Shown here: positions 44,769 through 56,969 of the stretch, in pieces | Layout of the letters: each line of letters starts with the position of its first letter | Position numbering within the stretch: position 1 is the stretch's first letter | Origin: Trichuris trichiura | Taxonomy: Eukaryota; Nematoda; Enoplea; Trichinellida; Trichuridae | NCBI GenBank assembly: GCA_037903355.1 | Contig: JBAJFE010000047.1 | Coordinates: forward strand, 1,423,515 to 1,487,514 | DNA length: 64,000 nt | Reading direction: 5' to 3' | Notes under the pieces: generated by a model | The model's input: the letters and a program-made list of their open reading frames with translations, nothing else | What the model was told of the DNA's origin: nothing | The model's database searches: none | Position numbers and translations under genes: made by a program

Positions 44769-47700
44769 AAAAAAATTGCATATGAATTCTGTCGCTGCTG
44801 ACGCAAGCTGGCAAATATGAAATTTTTCGAGCAGCTCCGCGGACTGATTGCGCGATGAAAAATGGCAGCATTCGCATATAGCAACTTTGCGCAAAATGAC
44901 TGACCGTTTTGAAATCGTCCTTTCCAAAGACCGTCCATCGTCAGGGACAAAGCGTGCTTGTGGAAAATGCAAAAAATCTGCTTCCAACAGCTCAGTATTT
45001 GAAGCTCATTTCCGAATTAAAAATATGTCAGTGTGATGATTGTTTTTTAGAACGACCGCTTTGAGCATGACGGAGAGCAAAAGTTGAAATGCAGCGTCAA
45101 TATGGTATGCGCGATGAGGTAGTGCTTTCGTCCTGTCGTCGTCATTGCATGAAATGCGCTGGCATGCTCGGGAATGCCACCTGTTTCATTGCTTGCTCGG
45201 CTATTTGTCTTCGCAATCCACTCTTGTATTTTACGCGAAACAATTCCCAACGGAAACAAGTTCCTATGGCCAGATTGTCGCCGACTCAGCGAGTAACCTT
45301 TGAACGTTTCGTGTAAGTGAGTGTGAAAAAGTGCCTGAGAAGTGGTTAGCCTAAGCGCAAATAATGAAATAGTCATCGACATTGACGTGAATATTTTAAT
45401 ATGAACGATAATGGTTAGCGCCTTTGAAAAATTATTTCCCACTGTGTACGTGACAAGAGGACGGCTCGTCATAAAAAGTGGTATAGTTTGTAGGAAAAAG
45501 CTGAAGTCGACTAGAGCGATCCTGCCAAGACCGAAGGCAAAATAAGCACTTAAGGCCTACGCTTGACATGTAAATCATAGAATTTAATGCTGCCATATCA
45601 AGAGCATCGATGGTGTCTGAGCAATTCTCCAGAACACAATGACTAATGCTGCAAATGTTAGTTAGCTTCGTCGGTTGGTAGATGGCAGCGGCTACTCGTA
45701 CGAACGGAACTTTGCGGAAAGAGAACGTCGGTTTCATTAGGTGACAGTAAAAAGTTAGTCAACCTTGGGCTGACAAATTCAAAAGAAGACTAAGAGACCT
45801 ATGGGCGTCGTCCATCTGTCACAGGGCTAAAAACCAATTCATCACCATATGCCAAGCAGCTGAAAGCTTGCTCAACAAATTCCTTTGCTACTATCTACAA
45901 GAAAAGTGAGGTAACTGTTGTTACGAAGAAATCTGCCAAGTAAACGTATGCCTCTCTATCGAACAAAATCAGTTGATGAGCATCTTTTCTGGCATACAAC
46001 TTTGCCGTATCCATCAAACTGAATGTCGTTGTCCCGAAAACGGTCAATCTGACAGACGCCAGGCTTCCTAGATGAATGAACGTCGATAAAAGAGAAATTG
46101 GTCGATAGAAATATAAGCCCTATTGGCAGAGCAAGCATTGGCATTACGACGGAAGTCATGAGAAATAACTACATGTAATGGTAATCGGACAGCCTAGGAG
46201 GATGAGTGCCCCAATTAACGATTTTCAAAGTCATATCGACTTTGCTTAAGTCCACTATGCATTCGGTTGCCTTTGGACGGGCATTCAAGCCGGAGATAAA
46301 GTTAAAAAGGATTTATGAAGCTGAACAATTAGGCAAAGTAAATTGGAAGCCCTTTAAGCTTCTTTTGCTGCGCCACTGACATCGGCTGATGATCGAAAGT
46401 GTAATTCTTTTCGTGGGGTACTGAAAAGAATGTTGAGACCACCTGACCATGCTTCACCTGTGCGTACATATGTCATGCATGCTACACCGCATAGACGTTA
46501 TGTCGCGTTGACGAGCAGCTGAAAGTTTTGGCATCGAACTTAGTTGAGAAGAATGAAAATACAAGTACGTTTCAAGATGACCTAAAATGGGTTCAACAAA
46601 ATGACCACTTCACTTGGCAAGAAAGCCTTAAGTGACCGGCTGAAAATTGTGGAAGCGGTTCCGGTTTTAAACCTGTTCTAATTCTGCTAGCCTACTTGTT
46701 TTGCAAAAATGTTCACCTTGAAAAGCTCTTGTCCATTACGTATGTCTAATTCGGCGAGCTCCTTCGGCGGGCAAACAAAAGAGAAAGCGCGGGCATTTTC
46801 TCCGCCTACTTCGTTGCGAACGAGCTTTACGGAAATAATTTGCGTAAAATTTGGTAGAGCACCAATGGCTGGTCAACTTTACAGGAAAACAGGTCAACAA
46901 CTTCTACAGGTAAGCGAAAGCAGCAGAGGCTGCGAAGTTTGTTAATTATGCAAAAAATAGGGAGGAAATTACGAAATATTAATACGCAGACGAGTAGGGC
47001 ACCGGTAGCAGCATTCTCAGCATTACCGCGGCTTGTAGGTACTAAATTGCCGATGGCCAAATTCAATTTTCTAAGATGGAGATAATTATAGTTACCGTCT
47101 TTCTTGTTCGATCGCTAAGAAATTAATTACACCATCACCTTGCGTGAAATTAAATTATCTCTAAAGTACGTCAACACTGAAGAACCTTACGCAATGCTAA
47201 TACGCTTGCGCTTAGTAAAAAAATTAGCGTATTTTTAAATATTTTCAAAATGACCATTGCTTTTTTCCAAGCGACAAACATATTCGCAGAGGAGAACAGC
47301 TATTCGTAAATTTTTTACAAAAACAGTTTAGTTTCCCTTTAAAAGTGAAGTAACAGCGCTTGGAACTTTCGAGGATGCAAAATTTTGAAAGTAAAGTTAT
47401 GTACCTGCGAACATCATACGTATTTTAAATACTTTTCTGGGCGTACCGTATTTTAAATACTTTTCTGGGCGGAAAAACCAACAAAATGGCAAAGGTAAAA
47501 TCAGTAAGCTTTGCGGACATAATATGTAGAATTTTTAAGCAAATAAATTAGCTTATTTTTCATTATTTTCAAAAAATACTTCATTTTTTCCGAGCAGTAC
47601 AGAAGCTTTGCAGATGAAAATAGCTTTTAAGTGTCTGCATGTTTTTATTTTAAAAAAATTATTTAGCGTCTTTTTAAGAGTGAAATAATCATGTTTGGAG

Positions 47701-48226
47701 TTCGTAAGGGAACTAAATTTTAAAAATCAATTATTGAACCTGCGAATAGAAAAAGCAAGTAAAGTTTAAAATAAGCGTATATGGGTTATTGCGCACTGGA
47801 AAATTAATGTGATTTATAAAATTCAAAAATGAACGGACATTGCAGATATGCCAACAAGATCGCCTATAACCACGGTGCATATATTTGCTATTCTAATTTT
47901 AAAAAATTGATGGTGTTAAATTGGGCGAATCCAACTTCTTAAAGGGCGTATAATTATCAATTTAATTTCAATTGAATAGTATTATCGTTTGGGAAAACTA
48001 CTCGCGAAATTTTGAATTTAAAATGGCATTCGAAAATTTGGCTGCGAAAAGCGTTTTAAACTTTGGTACCTACATTCGGCTGACTTCAGAGAGATAGTCG
48101 TAGACCTATTGGTAGCCGCCTATAATCTCGAAAACGGCGTTTACAAGCACTTCCGCAAAAACAGCTGCTCCTATAAGACTTATTTTAGAGACACTGGAAC
48201 AGATAAGCGGCTTATTTTATTTGAAC
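44769..48226. other. Gene-poor stretch with one possible exon
   Basis: No conserved gene was recognised. Apart from the candidate exon at 46717-46868 it holds a 28-bp tandem duplication at 47420-47471 (GTATTTTAAATACTTTTC twice) and is AT-rich from 47 kb onward. A 67-codon minus-strand frame at 45956-46159 begins with a signal-peptide-like stretch, but no relatives were recognised. Confidence 0.4.
46717..46868 (-). CDS. Possible coding exon of an unrecognised gene
   Basis: The minus-strand stretch is open in one frame with coding-like residues (SVKLVRNEVGGENARAFSFV, then CPPKELAELDIRNGQELFK). It is bounded by a GACCAG acceptor and an AAG/GTGAAC donor. No start, no clear neighbouring exon and no family was recognised. 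It could be a remnant or chance; the other strand is also open here. Confidence 0.25.
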
Positions 48227-49366
48227 CTGTTTTCAATCGATAGAGAGGATTATTGCTAACCAAGCTGGAAATCAATCGTACAATATAGTGTTTTTTCTAG
48301 TCAACATGCACATCAGCAGAGTTTACGGTGAATTTGAATTATAACACTTGAAAAATTTCACTGTTTTGCTACAGTATAAAGTATAATTAGGTTCTTACAT
48401 TATTTCAGAACAATGAAAAGGAATTAATTCGAAGCGAATAGAAAAATGCAACTATTACGTGCAATAAAACGAAAAAGGGCAAAGCCTACAACTACTTCCT
48501 AGTCAAACTGATGGATGGTCATTTAATATTTCTTTCCAATGAAGTTACAGGCCGATCTTGCTGATATGTACACAGTAATAACAGAGCAATGCGAAGAGCT
48601 AAGAAACTGTTTTCAATCGATAGAGAGGATTTTTGCTAATCAAACTGGAAGTCAATCGTACAGTATTGTATTTTTTTCTAGTCAACATGCACATTAGCAG
48701 AGTTTACGGGGAATTTGAATTATAGCACTTGAAAATTTTCACTGTTTTGCTACAGTATAAAGTATAGTTAGGTTCTTACATTGTTTCAGAACAAAGAAAA
48801 GGAATTAATTGGAAGCGAATAGAAAAGTACGCCTATTACGTGCAATAAAGCGAAAAGGGGCAATGCCTACAACTACTTTCGAGTCAAACTGATGAATGGT
48901 CATTTAATATTTCTTTCCAATGAGGTTGCAGGCCGACCTTGCCGATATGTACACAGTAATAACAGAACAATGCGAAGAGCTAAGAAACTGTTTTCAATCG
49001 ATAAAGAGAATTATTGCTGACTAGGCTGGAAATCAATCGTATAATATTGTATTTTTTTTCTAGTCAAAATGCACATTAGCAGAGTTTACGGGGAATTTGA
49101 ATTATAGCACTTGAAAATTTTCACTGTTTTGCTACAGTATAAAGTATAGTTAGGTTTTTACATTGTTTCAGAGCAAAGAAAAGGAATTAATCCGAAGCGA
49201 ATAGAAAAGTGCAACTATTACGTGCAATAAAACGAAAAAGGGCAACGCCTACAACTACTTTCGAGTCAAATTGTTGGATAACTATTTAATATTTTCTTGA
49301 AATGAGGTTGCAGGCCGATCTCATTGATATGTACACAGTAATAATAGAACAATACGAACAGCTATT
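48227..49366 (+). repeat. Three tandem copies of a 380-bp unit
   Basis: Copies begin at CTGTTTTCAATCGAT: 48227, 48607 and 48988, spacing 380 and 381 bp, with roughly 90 percent identity by eye. Shared blocks: TAGTCAA(C/A)ATGCACAT, CAGAGTTTACGG, TGCTACAGTATAAAGTATA, ATTACGTGCAATAAA, GGTCATTTAATATTTC (degenerate in copy 3), GATATGTACACAGTAATAA. No long open frame. It is AT-rich and may be a small satellite seed or a duplicated regulatory segment; TTAC/TTTAT posterior-Hox-like sites recur, but such sites are common in AT-rich DNA. Confidence 0.88.
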
Positions 49367-49689
49367 TGCCTTTCGCCGCGAAGTCTACTTGGTTATTTGT
49401 AAGTGACCCAAATTAGGCAAAACAGCGCTTCGGATTAGACGGTTGCAGCCGTACGGGAAAAAAGTGAGACTCAACAATATACGTAAATTTCAAGATTTGA
49501 AACGGCTTACTACTCGTCATTGCTTTAACTAATTACAGGCTGCATTTAGCTTGGAAATTACGTTAATTTCCCACGCATAAAACAGTTTACTAAACCACTG
49601 ACAGAAATATAATGTACCAGAAAAAAGAGTAACACTGCTTCGGCAATGGGAAAAAACGACAGAAAATCCAAAGTCTGCACTAAAAACAG
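49367..49689. other. Spacer between 380-bp repeats and CKS1
   Basis: 323 bp downstream of CKS1; it should include that gene's 3'UTR. Nothing else was recognised. Confidence 0.4.
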
Positions 49690-50004
49690 CTAATTATAAT
49701 TCTTTTGGCCACCGCCATCCGCCGGCACACGCTCGTGTTTCATTTCACCATTTGCCTTGTGCTCTTCGTTAACTTTTTCATTACGCAACTTCCTGCGAAA
49801 CAAAACGATATGCGGTTCGGGCTCGAAAATCATGTAGTGCTCCCAGCCGCGACTCTGCTGTATGCCCAGACGACGCCACTCTTCCTCTGGCATCAATCGA
49901 TCCGTGGGGACAAGGCGAGCCAATTGCTTAGGTAAATGAACATGACGATACTCGTACCCTTCCTCATCCTCATATTTTTCCGAGTAGTAGATTTCGCGAG
50001 ACAT
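49690..50004 (-). CDS. CKS1: Cyclin-dependent kinase regulatory subunit (CKS1)
   Basis: A small adaptor that binds CDKs and phosphorylated substrates to promote multisite phosphorylation and SCF-Skp2-type degradation. Single exon, 104 aa; start [15 protein letters not shown], the conserved family start, although the frame is open 13 codons further upstream. Core: [40 protein letters not shown], and the beta-hinge [13 protein letters not shown]. The His that usually precedes EPEPH is Phe here. One extra residue lies in the first loop (EEGYEYRHV against the usual EEFEYRHV). A charged 25-residue C-terminal tail goes beyond the vertebrate length of 79 aa. It has no introns, unlike the other genes here; a processed copy is possible, but the sequence is well conserved and intact. 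Confidence 0.93.
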   Translation of the reverse strand: MSREIYYSEKYEDEEGYEYRHVHLPKQLARLVPTDRLMPEEEWRRLGIQQSRGWEHYMIFEPEPHIVLFRRKLRNEKVNEEHKANGEMKHERVPADGGGQKNYN

Positions 50005-50154
50005 TTCTGAATTACAAGCAAAATCTGACTGACAAATAAACAAAATGACGCACAGAAGTTCCGAACCGGATCAGTTAAATTAGACGAAAAGCAAAGGTAT
50101 AGAAACAATTGTGAGAAGCCTATATTTCATTTGTTATATAAGCCATTATGCCTC

Positions 50155-50613
50155 TTAAATTCTTTCTCTTAGCAAAACAGATACCTTTATCTTAAAGCGC
50201 AAGCAAAAGCCTTTAACTTGAACGCTTATCAATGCTAGGAGGAAAAGTAACAAAACGGTCACGTTTGAAGAGGCAAAGTGTTCAAACAGACAGAAGGGTA
50301 CAGTTATCAGTCGTTTAGAAATAGCTGGCAAAAAATAAGTCATAAAATTGTTAAAAACGAGCCAACTCGAGAAAAACAATCCAAGGAGCAACTGGAATTC
50401 TATGCTCTTCGATCCCACCTATTGTTCTTAAAGCAGACGTAGGATAGCTGGCGCGAAAAACAAAAATGTCTTACGGCAATTGAAAGAGCGCTGCCAGGCA
50501 GTCAAAGGACCAACTAGGCCACACAGAAACAACCTGAGCAACTGTACAAACCGACCAAACTGGAGAAGCACACAAACCAATGCAAACCACAGTAATCTAT
50601 CTAGCCTGAACAT
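50155..50613 (-). CDS. Possible small hydrophobic protein, three exons
   Basis: Exons 50613-50475, 50418-50359 and 50324-50155 join in frame to 122 aa with GT-AG ends (GTAAGA donor; introns 56 and 34 nt, normal for this genome). The N-terminus is a strong hydrophobic or signal-anchor stretch (LLWFALVCVLLQF), and a second hydrophobic stretch is near the end (TVLLLFLLALISVQV). No family was recognised. It lies 150 bp upstream of CKS1 on the same strand. The composition could also be a chance open frame in AT-rich DNA. Confidence 0.33.
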
Positions 50614-52943
50614 GGTTTAAAACGTTACAGAACACTCGGAATAAGTAGGATAGGCTAATGCGCGCGTTGAAGTTGTACGCGCGAATTGGTTTGCTTTAGA
50701 ATAAGGCATTAAATTTAATAAATCATTTAAAACAACAAAAACATTTATTTATTTAAACTTGTCTGATCCTAATACTGTTTAGCCGCGTCACGTTCCAAAT
50801 CTGCCGCGGGAAAAACGTTTCATAAACGTTTTTAATACTAATTCTGCTGCCAGGTCGATAAATGTTTTCGGGAAAAAAAATGGCGAACATGAAAAATAAA
50901 AATTGAAAATTTTTTTAATGGCGAAATAACTTAGTGAAACTGTGTTCTTTGCTTCTTTTGGACTCGTATTTATATTTTTGAATGATTGAAAAAGTTTTCA
51001 AACCCGCAATGCAGGTATGTGTTAGCAAATGAAATATGCGTAACTTCGCGAAGCACTTCACGCGTTTCTCGAGGCCAAACAAACGGTAGACAAATTCGCT
51101 ATGGTGAATTTTCGAAAGGCTCGCGTGCATATATAATGGATTCTTTGAAAACTTGTTGTTAGGGGTCAATTTCAGGCACGATGGCACCTGCCATTTTCTT
51201 TATCCTGCTAATCGCTTAGGTGACTGTAGTTGTATGGGGCTCGCATGTTGGCTTTATAATACTACCAAAAGCATCTAGATCATATTCATTTTTTATATTT
51301 TCACCAAAACAAAAGAAGGACAATATACAGTATACGTCAGTTTGTACTGATTAAATTTGTGCAAACGAAATTAGTTAAATGCTACTGCACGACCATATTT
51401 TGCAGCTAACGTCACTAGGAAATACTCTTAAAATTTCCCTTTGAAAAGAGCTGTTTAACACTCAATAATTTTGCTTTATTGTAACTCCCTTTAATAGAAT
51501 GCAGGTTTGGTTTATTCTTAGTGAACAAAGCGCACTTTCCTCAATTGTTTCGGCATTTTACGCAAAGTGCTTAGCTTAGGCGCTTGTCTTAGGCTGAAGT
51601 TTTAGAAAAGACGCGAATTAAAAAATTTCAAGTTCCACAGTCTACGCGATTGTAGGCTGTGAAAACTCGGCAAACTGCTTAGCACAATTAGCCTGAATTG
51701 CTGACGTTCCGCAACGTTGGCTGACGATCGCGTAGCGCTGCCGGGAAGATGCTAAACGGCCATTTTTGGTAAATCATTGCAACTGCGACCTTTATTTATA
51801 CGTTCGATAAGTGCCTTCCTTCCTGACTATAATTAGGAAAAACGCCATCGTAAATTTCCGAAAAACTGGGCAGCATTCTTTGGCCGGCTAATTCAAAGTT
51901 GCAAGTTAAACGTCGGCCATGTATAGCGGCAGCGTTTGCATTGTTTGAAAGTTTTGCGCTATCGTTGAATGGAACACTGTGAATACGACCGGGCTGCAAC
52001 AGAGGAAAACACCTCACAAATTGCAACATCAAATCGTTCATCAACGCCTTCGGGAAGGGCATCCCGTCAACGTGACCTCAAAGCAATGCACAGCTTGGAA
52101 GTTGCCAGCAAACGCCGGCCGGGAAAAGGAAATAAAAGCGCATCGTGTAAAATCGCCAAAGCACCAACGATTTCCCCATCTATAATTTCGCCTTACGCGT
52201 TACAAAAGCTGTTTTCTTTGATAGCTAAAAGTTTATAAATTATTGGCCATTTATAATTAGCTCTACTTTTAAACTTAAACTGATAGATGAGCTTTTATAT
52301 GGTAGCCAGAATTATTTAGCATTTCATTTGCTTGAGTGAGGAGGAAAATCCGGAAAAGCATTACAAAAGTTAATACTTGAGAACCAAAGGACTATATTGC
52401 GCAGTTCAGATTATGGAAGCTTAAATAATACAGATAGTGGCTCACACCAAATCATATTTTTCAGTTAAAACTTTTTTTTGAAAATTAAGACATTTCGTTT
52501 AGTCGTACGGTATAGTGATGATATTCATTAAAGATTTAATACCGAAAGGGGCGAGACAAAAGTCTTTGCTTGAATAGTGCGTCCGTCCTTACTTTCGCCC
52601 AAATTTGAAAAACAACATTTTACTACCAATCTTTTGGACAGTCTTAGTATTTTTGCGTTCCTGTTCTTCCTTTATTTTTCGGTTAACTGCCTAAAGCAAA
52701 AACAAAATTTTTGCGCTTCGTCGACCACTTTATGCGAATTTTAAGCAGTTGAGAGGCATGCATGCGTAACAGCGGGAAAAGTGTTCTCAAACAGCAAGAA
52801 ACCATCAACGATGTATTTATGCTTGACATTTTATCCTCCCGTATAGGAATGCAAGGATTACTATCCTACTTTCAGCCTTATCAGGAAGAGAATAGAAAAG
52901 CAGGAAAGTCCAACGTTCGATCGTCTCAGCTCAAATAAAAGCA
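50614..52943. other. Gene-poor AT-rich stretch
   Basis: No gene was recognised with confidence. At 51796-52238 both strands are open; the minus frame (with GRIHSVPFNDSAKLSNN) and plus frame (with SKRRPGKGNKSASCK) each look weakly protein-like, but at most one can be real and neither matches a known family. Confidence 0.35.
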
Positions 52944-53009
52944 ATGATTTCAAATGTGGGTGACGGAAACTGTTCACTGTTTGACGCAGTGTCGTTTGCT
53001 TTGAATTGA
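52944..53009 (+). pseudogene. Possible OTU-type cysteine protease remnant
   Basis: A 21-codon frame reads MISNVGDGNCSLFDAVSFALN and stops. The pattern VGDGNC-(L)-F-x-A-VS-FAL is the catalytic-cysteine motif of OTU deubiquitinases, but one residue is inserted between Cys and LF. The His motif is not found. OTU domains are common in large transposons, so this may be a transposon scrap. Confidence 0.4.
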
Positions 53010-56000
53010 ATGCATTTGTAAAACCTGATTAACCTTTTTAGGGCAAATCATTGGGCGGTAGCCTTCTGCCTGATATAGCTGGCATTTTACTTAGGTTCTA
53101 TCGCGCTGTACTTTCATTGTAATGCTTATCATGAAGCTCGATTTGACAACAGCGCATAGAGATGCTTTGCCAGCGATCGTATGATCGTAATCTTAATTTA
53201 AATAGGCGTTTTAAATTTCAAATCTCTCATGACGCGCACCTTGTGGGAAACAGTAATGCTATTCAAGCGAAACTGCCGACTTTTTAAGTATAAAACTACT
53301 TCATTGATCAATTCTCATAGCTTTCGCTAATATTTTTAAATTATGCTCAGGTTGTAGTCTATCATTGTTCAGCTTTAGCGCGTATTTATTGCTTTTCTAG
53401 CGAGAGGCATCAAACTTCGCTTATACTAACGTATCCGATGTTTTATAAAATCAAAATGGGCAAAAAAATGCCTTCGGAAATTTTATCAATAGCCAATGTC
53501 CATAATTTTCCGCTCTTTAAGAACTGACGGAAACGGCATTGAACTTTCGTTGCTTCTACGCGCTTTCCGAGCTCTTTACTTTTCCTGTTTGCAAATATGG
53601 TAATTTTTTCTTTCATAGTAAAGTTGCAATAGGCCGACGGAACTTGCCGCCAAAGGCTTTTGTGCTACTTTTGAGCCGTTGGTTGGCTTGCAACCAATTC
53701 GGGCAACAAAATGCATTAAGCAAAAGCCTTTACGGTAGCCGGCTGCGGCCTACAATTTGTTTGGCAACGAAAATGTCGGTTCGGCAGATTTGTCCTAAGC
53801 TCAAATGCTTTTCTTTTTCTGCATTAATTTTCAACGAGTTTCAGCTTTGAGTTTCGTTGTTTTTTTTAGGAAAAAATGATCTTCTGTTTAAAGTGCGCAA
53901 AGCCGCGTAAGCGCTATCCGCTTACAGGCTACGGGCGAACGATCCTTCGGCGTAGCATTTTTGCGGAACTGGAAAAGTGGAAAAAATGATTTGCACCTTT
54001 TTCTAATTGCAAACGAACCACTTAGCAACGGAACTTTATGCTTTTCCGTTCATCGGGAGGGCCGCTCAAAAAGCAATCCGTCTTTAACGATCGGCCGCCA
54101 AAGGAACCTAAGTGTCTTCATTATGACTTTTGACGAGTCCGTAACTGTAGCCAGTGTCAGCTGGCCGGAAGCTGTAGTTGATTTTTTGCGCGTCTGTCGC
54201 TTTATTACCATTCGCAACGGGCGGCGTTCGTTGCTTTGCATTTGAATAGTTGGAACGTTACTGAGTTAGCAGAACAGCGGCGCCTGATGCTTCAATAGAC
54301 TTTTGGGGAGCCGTGGTGCTAGCTACGACTTTCGGCGGGTTTCCAAAAGAAACAATTATTTTAAATAGGATTACCACAGTGACTTAGATAGAGTAAGCAG
54401 CGTTCGCAGGCATTCGCATGGATCGTTCATCTACGGAGTGGATATGCCGGAATGGTTTGCTCGTCAAGTGATTTTGGCTTAAGCAGTAGTGCCAGCGATG
54501 ATTCATTGTCTCAGGGGACCGGCTGGACGCGCCCGCCCACTTCTTGTTTGTACAATTTTTCTATTGACAGTTAGCCGCAATTCGTTCCACTTCGGTTCGA
54601 CAGGCGCGGCTAAATTCTTCGTGCACATTTTCGTCGAATCAAGGTTCTCGCCCGAGTCTAACGCCCGCCACCGTCATCTGCGAGTATCTTTTCCTACTGT
54701 GGTAAAATTATGCCAGGATATCGCGACATTAAGCAGCAGGGGGTGGTCAATCTTCCCGGCGGTCCCATAAAAGGAGTTTAGGACAGTTTGCCTTGGCAAT
54801 AGAGATGACCGCCGTAGATGTCAACATTTACGAGCGGAAGCAGAGTTGCTTGTCATGGAATGCGGAAAACGGTGATGACCTCCGTGGGAAAATATGGACA
54901 GCCGCAGGGTCATCGACGACAAGATGATTAAACTCGCTGGTCATCGGCGGCGGGTGAGGACAATTACGAGACAAAATTGATCTTTTCGCCCTTTGCTCCG
55001 CCTTTGTCCAGCCCGCCTTATTTGACCCTAAAATAGCCACGATCTAAGCTGCCTTTTGCGAGGACGTATGCAAATTAGACGAGTTTAAATCAAAGCAACC
55101 ATTTAAACGTTGCGCAACGAGCTCGAATGCCTTTCCTTAAGGAGCGTAAGCCGAATCGTTTTCGACATTTGTCAAAGGCGAACGCTCAAAAGCGAATTGA
55201 CCATTTAATTGACAATTTGTCCCGTCGTCACTGTGAATGGCAGAAGAGAGCAAAAAATGCAATACACATTGAATCGAGATAGCATCGAGCAGGTAAAACT
55301 GCCCCATTAATTAACAGGCGCCATTTCCAACGTTCCGCTATTCACCGAGCACGTTATCGGGTGCTGTTTGCTTGTCGTTCGCCGAGCATTGACTGCAGGG
55401 TCAAAACGGTAGCTTTTACAACGTTTTATTTTGTATGGACACTTAGCAGCTTTGTATGTTGTTTATGACGCACCGTCGATGGCGGGTGTTCATTTTGAAA
55501 TTAGCATAACGTCCCAAAGTGTGCGAAAGGAAAAGTTACGTCGCGCATCTTTGGCTCGTCTATAAGCGCATGTCTCTGGCTAATATTTTCGCTTCGTAAC
55601 GCTGCTGAACGTGCCGCAAAGGTTGATGCGTCAATTTTTTGTCATATAGCAAACGCGTTCGCTTTTGAATTTGAATAGGTAAATTTGCATATGTAAAAAG
55701 ACGCCCAAATTAGACGGCCAACCGAAGAAGAAGAGACTTCAAGCGCGAAGCGGCCATCTTTACCAAAAGGTGAGTGAGTAGGCGGCGGCATTGGCCTGCT
55801 GAAAGTTGAAAGAAGCGCGAACGGACAGCGGCCATATGCTTTTGCATGTCGGAGGCTAAAGAGGGACAAAGCGGTAGCAAGGGTGCCGCGACATAACCGG
55901 CTGGCCGTCGGCGGGCGAAGCACTTATTGGCGGTCGTAAATTGGCGCCGATGCTTCGCTTTCAGTCTCCACGGGCTGGTTGAAAACAGGCCTTTCTTTGC

Positions 56001-56969
56001 TGCGGTTTTGCCTTTGCCTTACGGCTGCGCTCAACGATTAACCCGCGTCTAGGAAAGGGACCTCCAAGTGACCAAACCGTCAAATCCCAAAAGGAGGAGA
56101 TTTGTAGACGAAGCATTTTGCAGGGTAAAAGTTGCTCGTCGTGAGCAATTGTCGGAAGAGTCGAAAGTATGCGCGGCGGCAAGATCAAAGGCTACTGAGT
56201 TGTCGTTGCATCAGTCTGCTGACAGATAAACGGCCGTGTGTAGATTCAACAACGTCGTTATCATCCATTGCCTGTTTAAAAATGTCGTCACTGGACGAAA
56301 CAGAAAATGTCTGTCTGCGCCTGTTGTCCTTTGAATGAGCATCACAGTGGTTTGCGAGGCCCGCCAAGACGTCTCTGCTCGTCCTGGGAAGATTGGCGCT
56401 CTTTTAAGCGACCACTAGAAGGAAAAATATTCTCACTGATTCACTGAGAACACAATCCATCTCGCCTCTTCCTTTGCAGTGCTGCTTTTACGAAATGGTT
56501 GAAAATGCATTTCTTCAACTCGTCGCCCATTGACGCCCGCGTTATGCAAATCAGTTGGTCACATCAGATCATGAAAAAAAGTTTTCCCTTACGAACGGAC
56601 GTTTACCAGTGTCACGGCCGTGGCCACTTTGACCGTTTGTCCAAGGTGTTGGCTTGTTTCAATAACTAGCGGTATCGGAGATGCAATTTGTTCGTCACGT
56701 GACCAACTACAAAGGACGCCGCCGCAACTACAGTATACTTGGCATGGCCTTCGACTCCGCGGCGCTGCTGAATGGCCATGCTGAGCACGTCATGTGCGCA
56801 CTTTGTTGGGACTAAGAAAAGAAGTTCTGCCGCGCCCCCTCTGTTCAACCACCGACTGGCACGCCGCCGTCGTCGTAGGCCAGCTCGGACTAGAGTGGCA
56901 TAGCTTTCAGCCTTCAGTTTCCCAGGCTTCATCCACTCCACTGGGCAACATAGAGATAGCAGGTTTTCC
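53010..56969. other. Upstream region of Abd-B
   Basis: About 4 kb with no recognised gene; GC content rises toward Abd-B. Open frames at 53539-53850, 53961-54245, 54489-54770 and 56666-57172 (minus) lack domains. It should contain the Abd-B promoter and 5'UTR. Confidence 0.4.
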
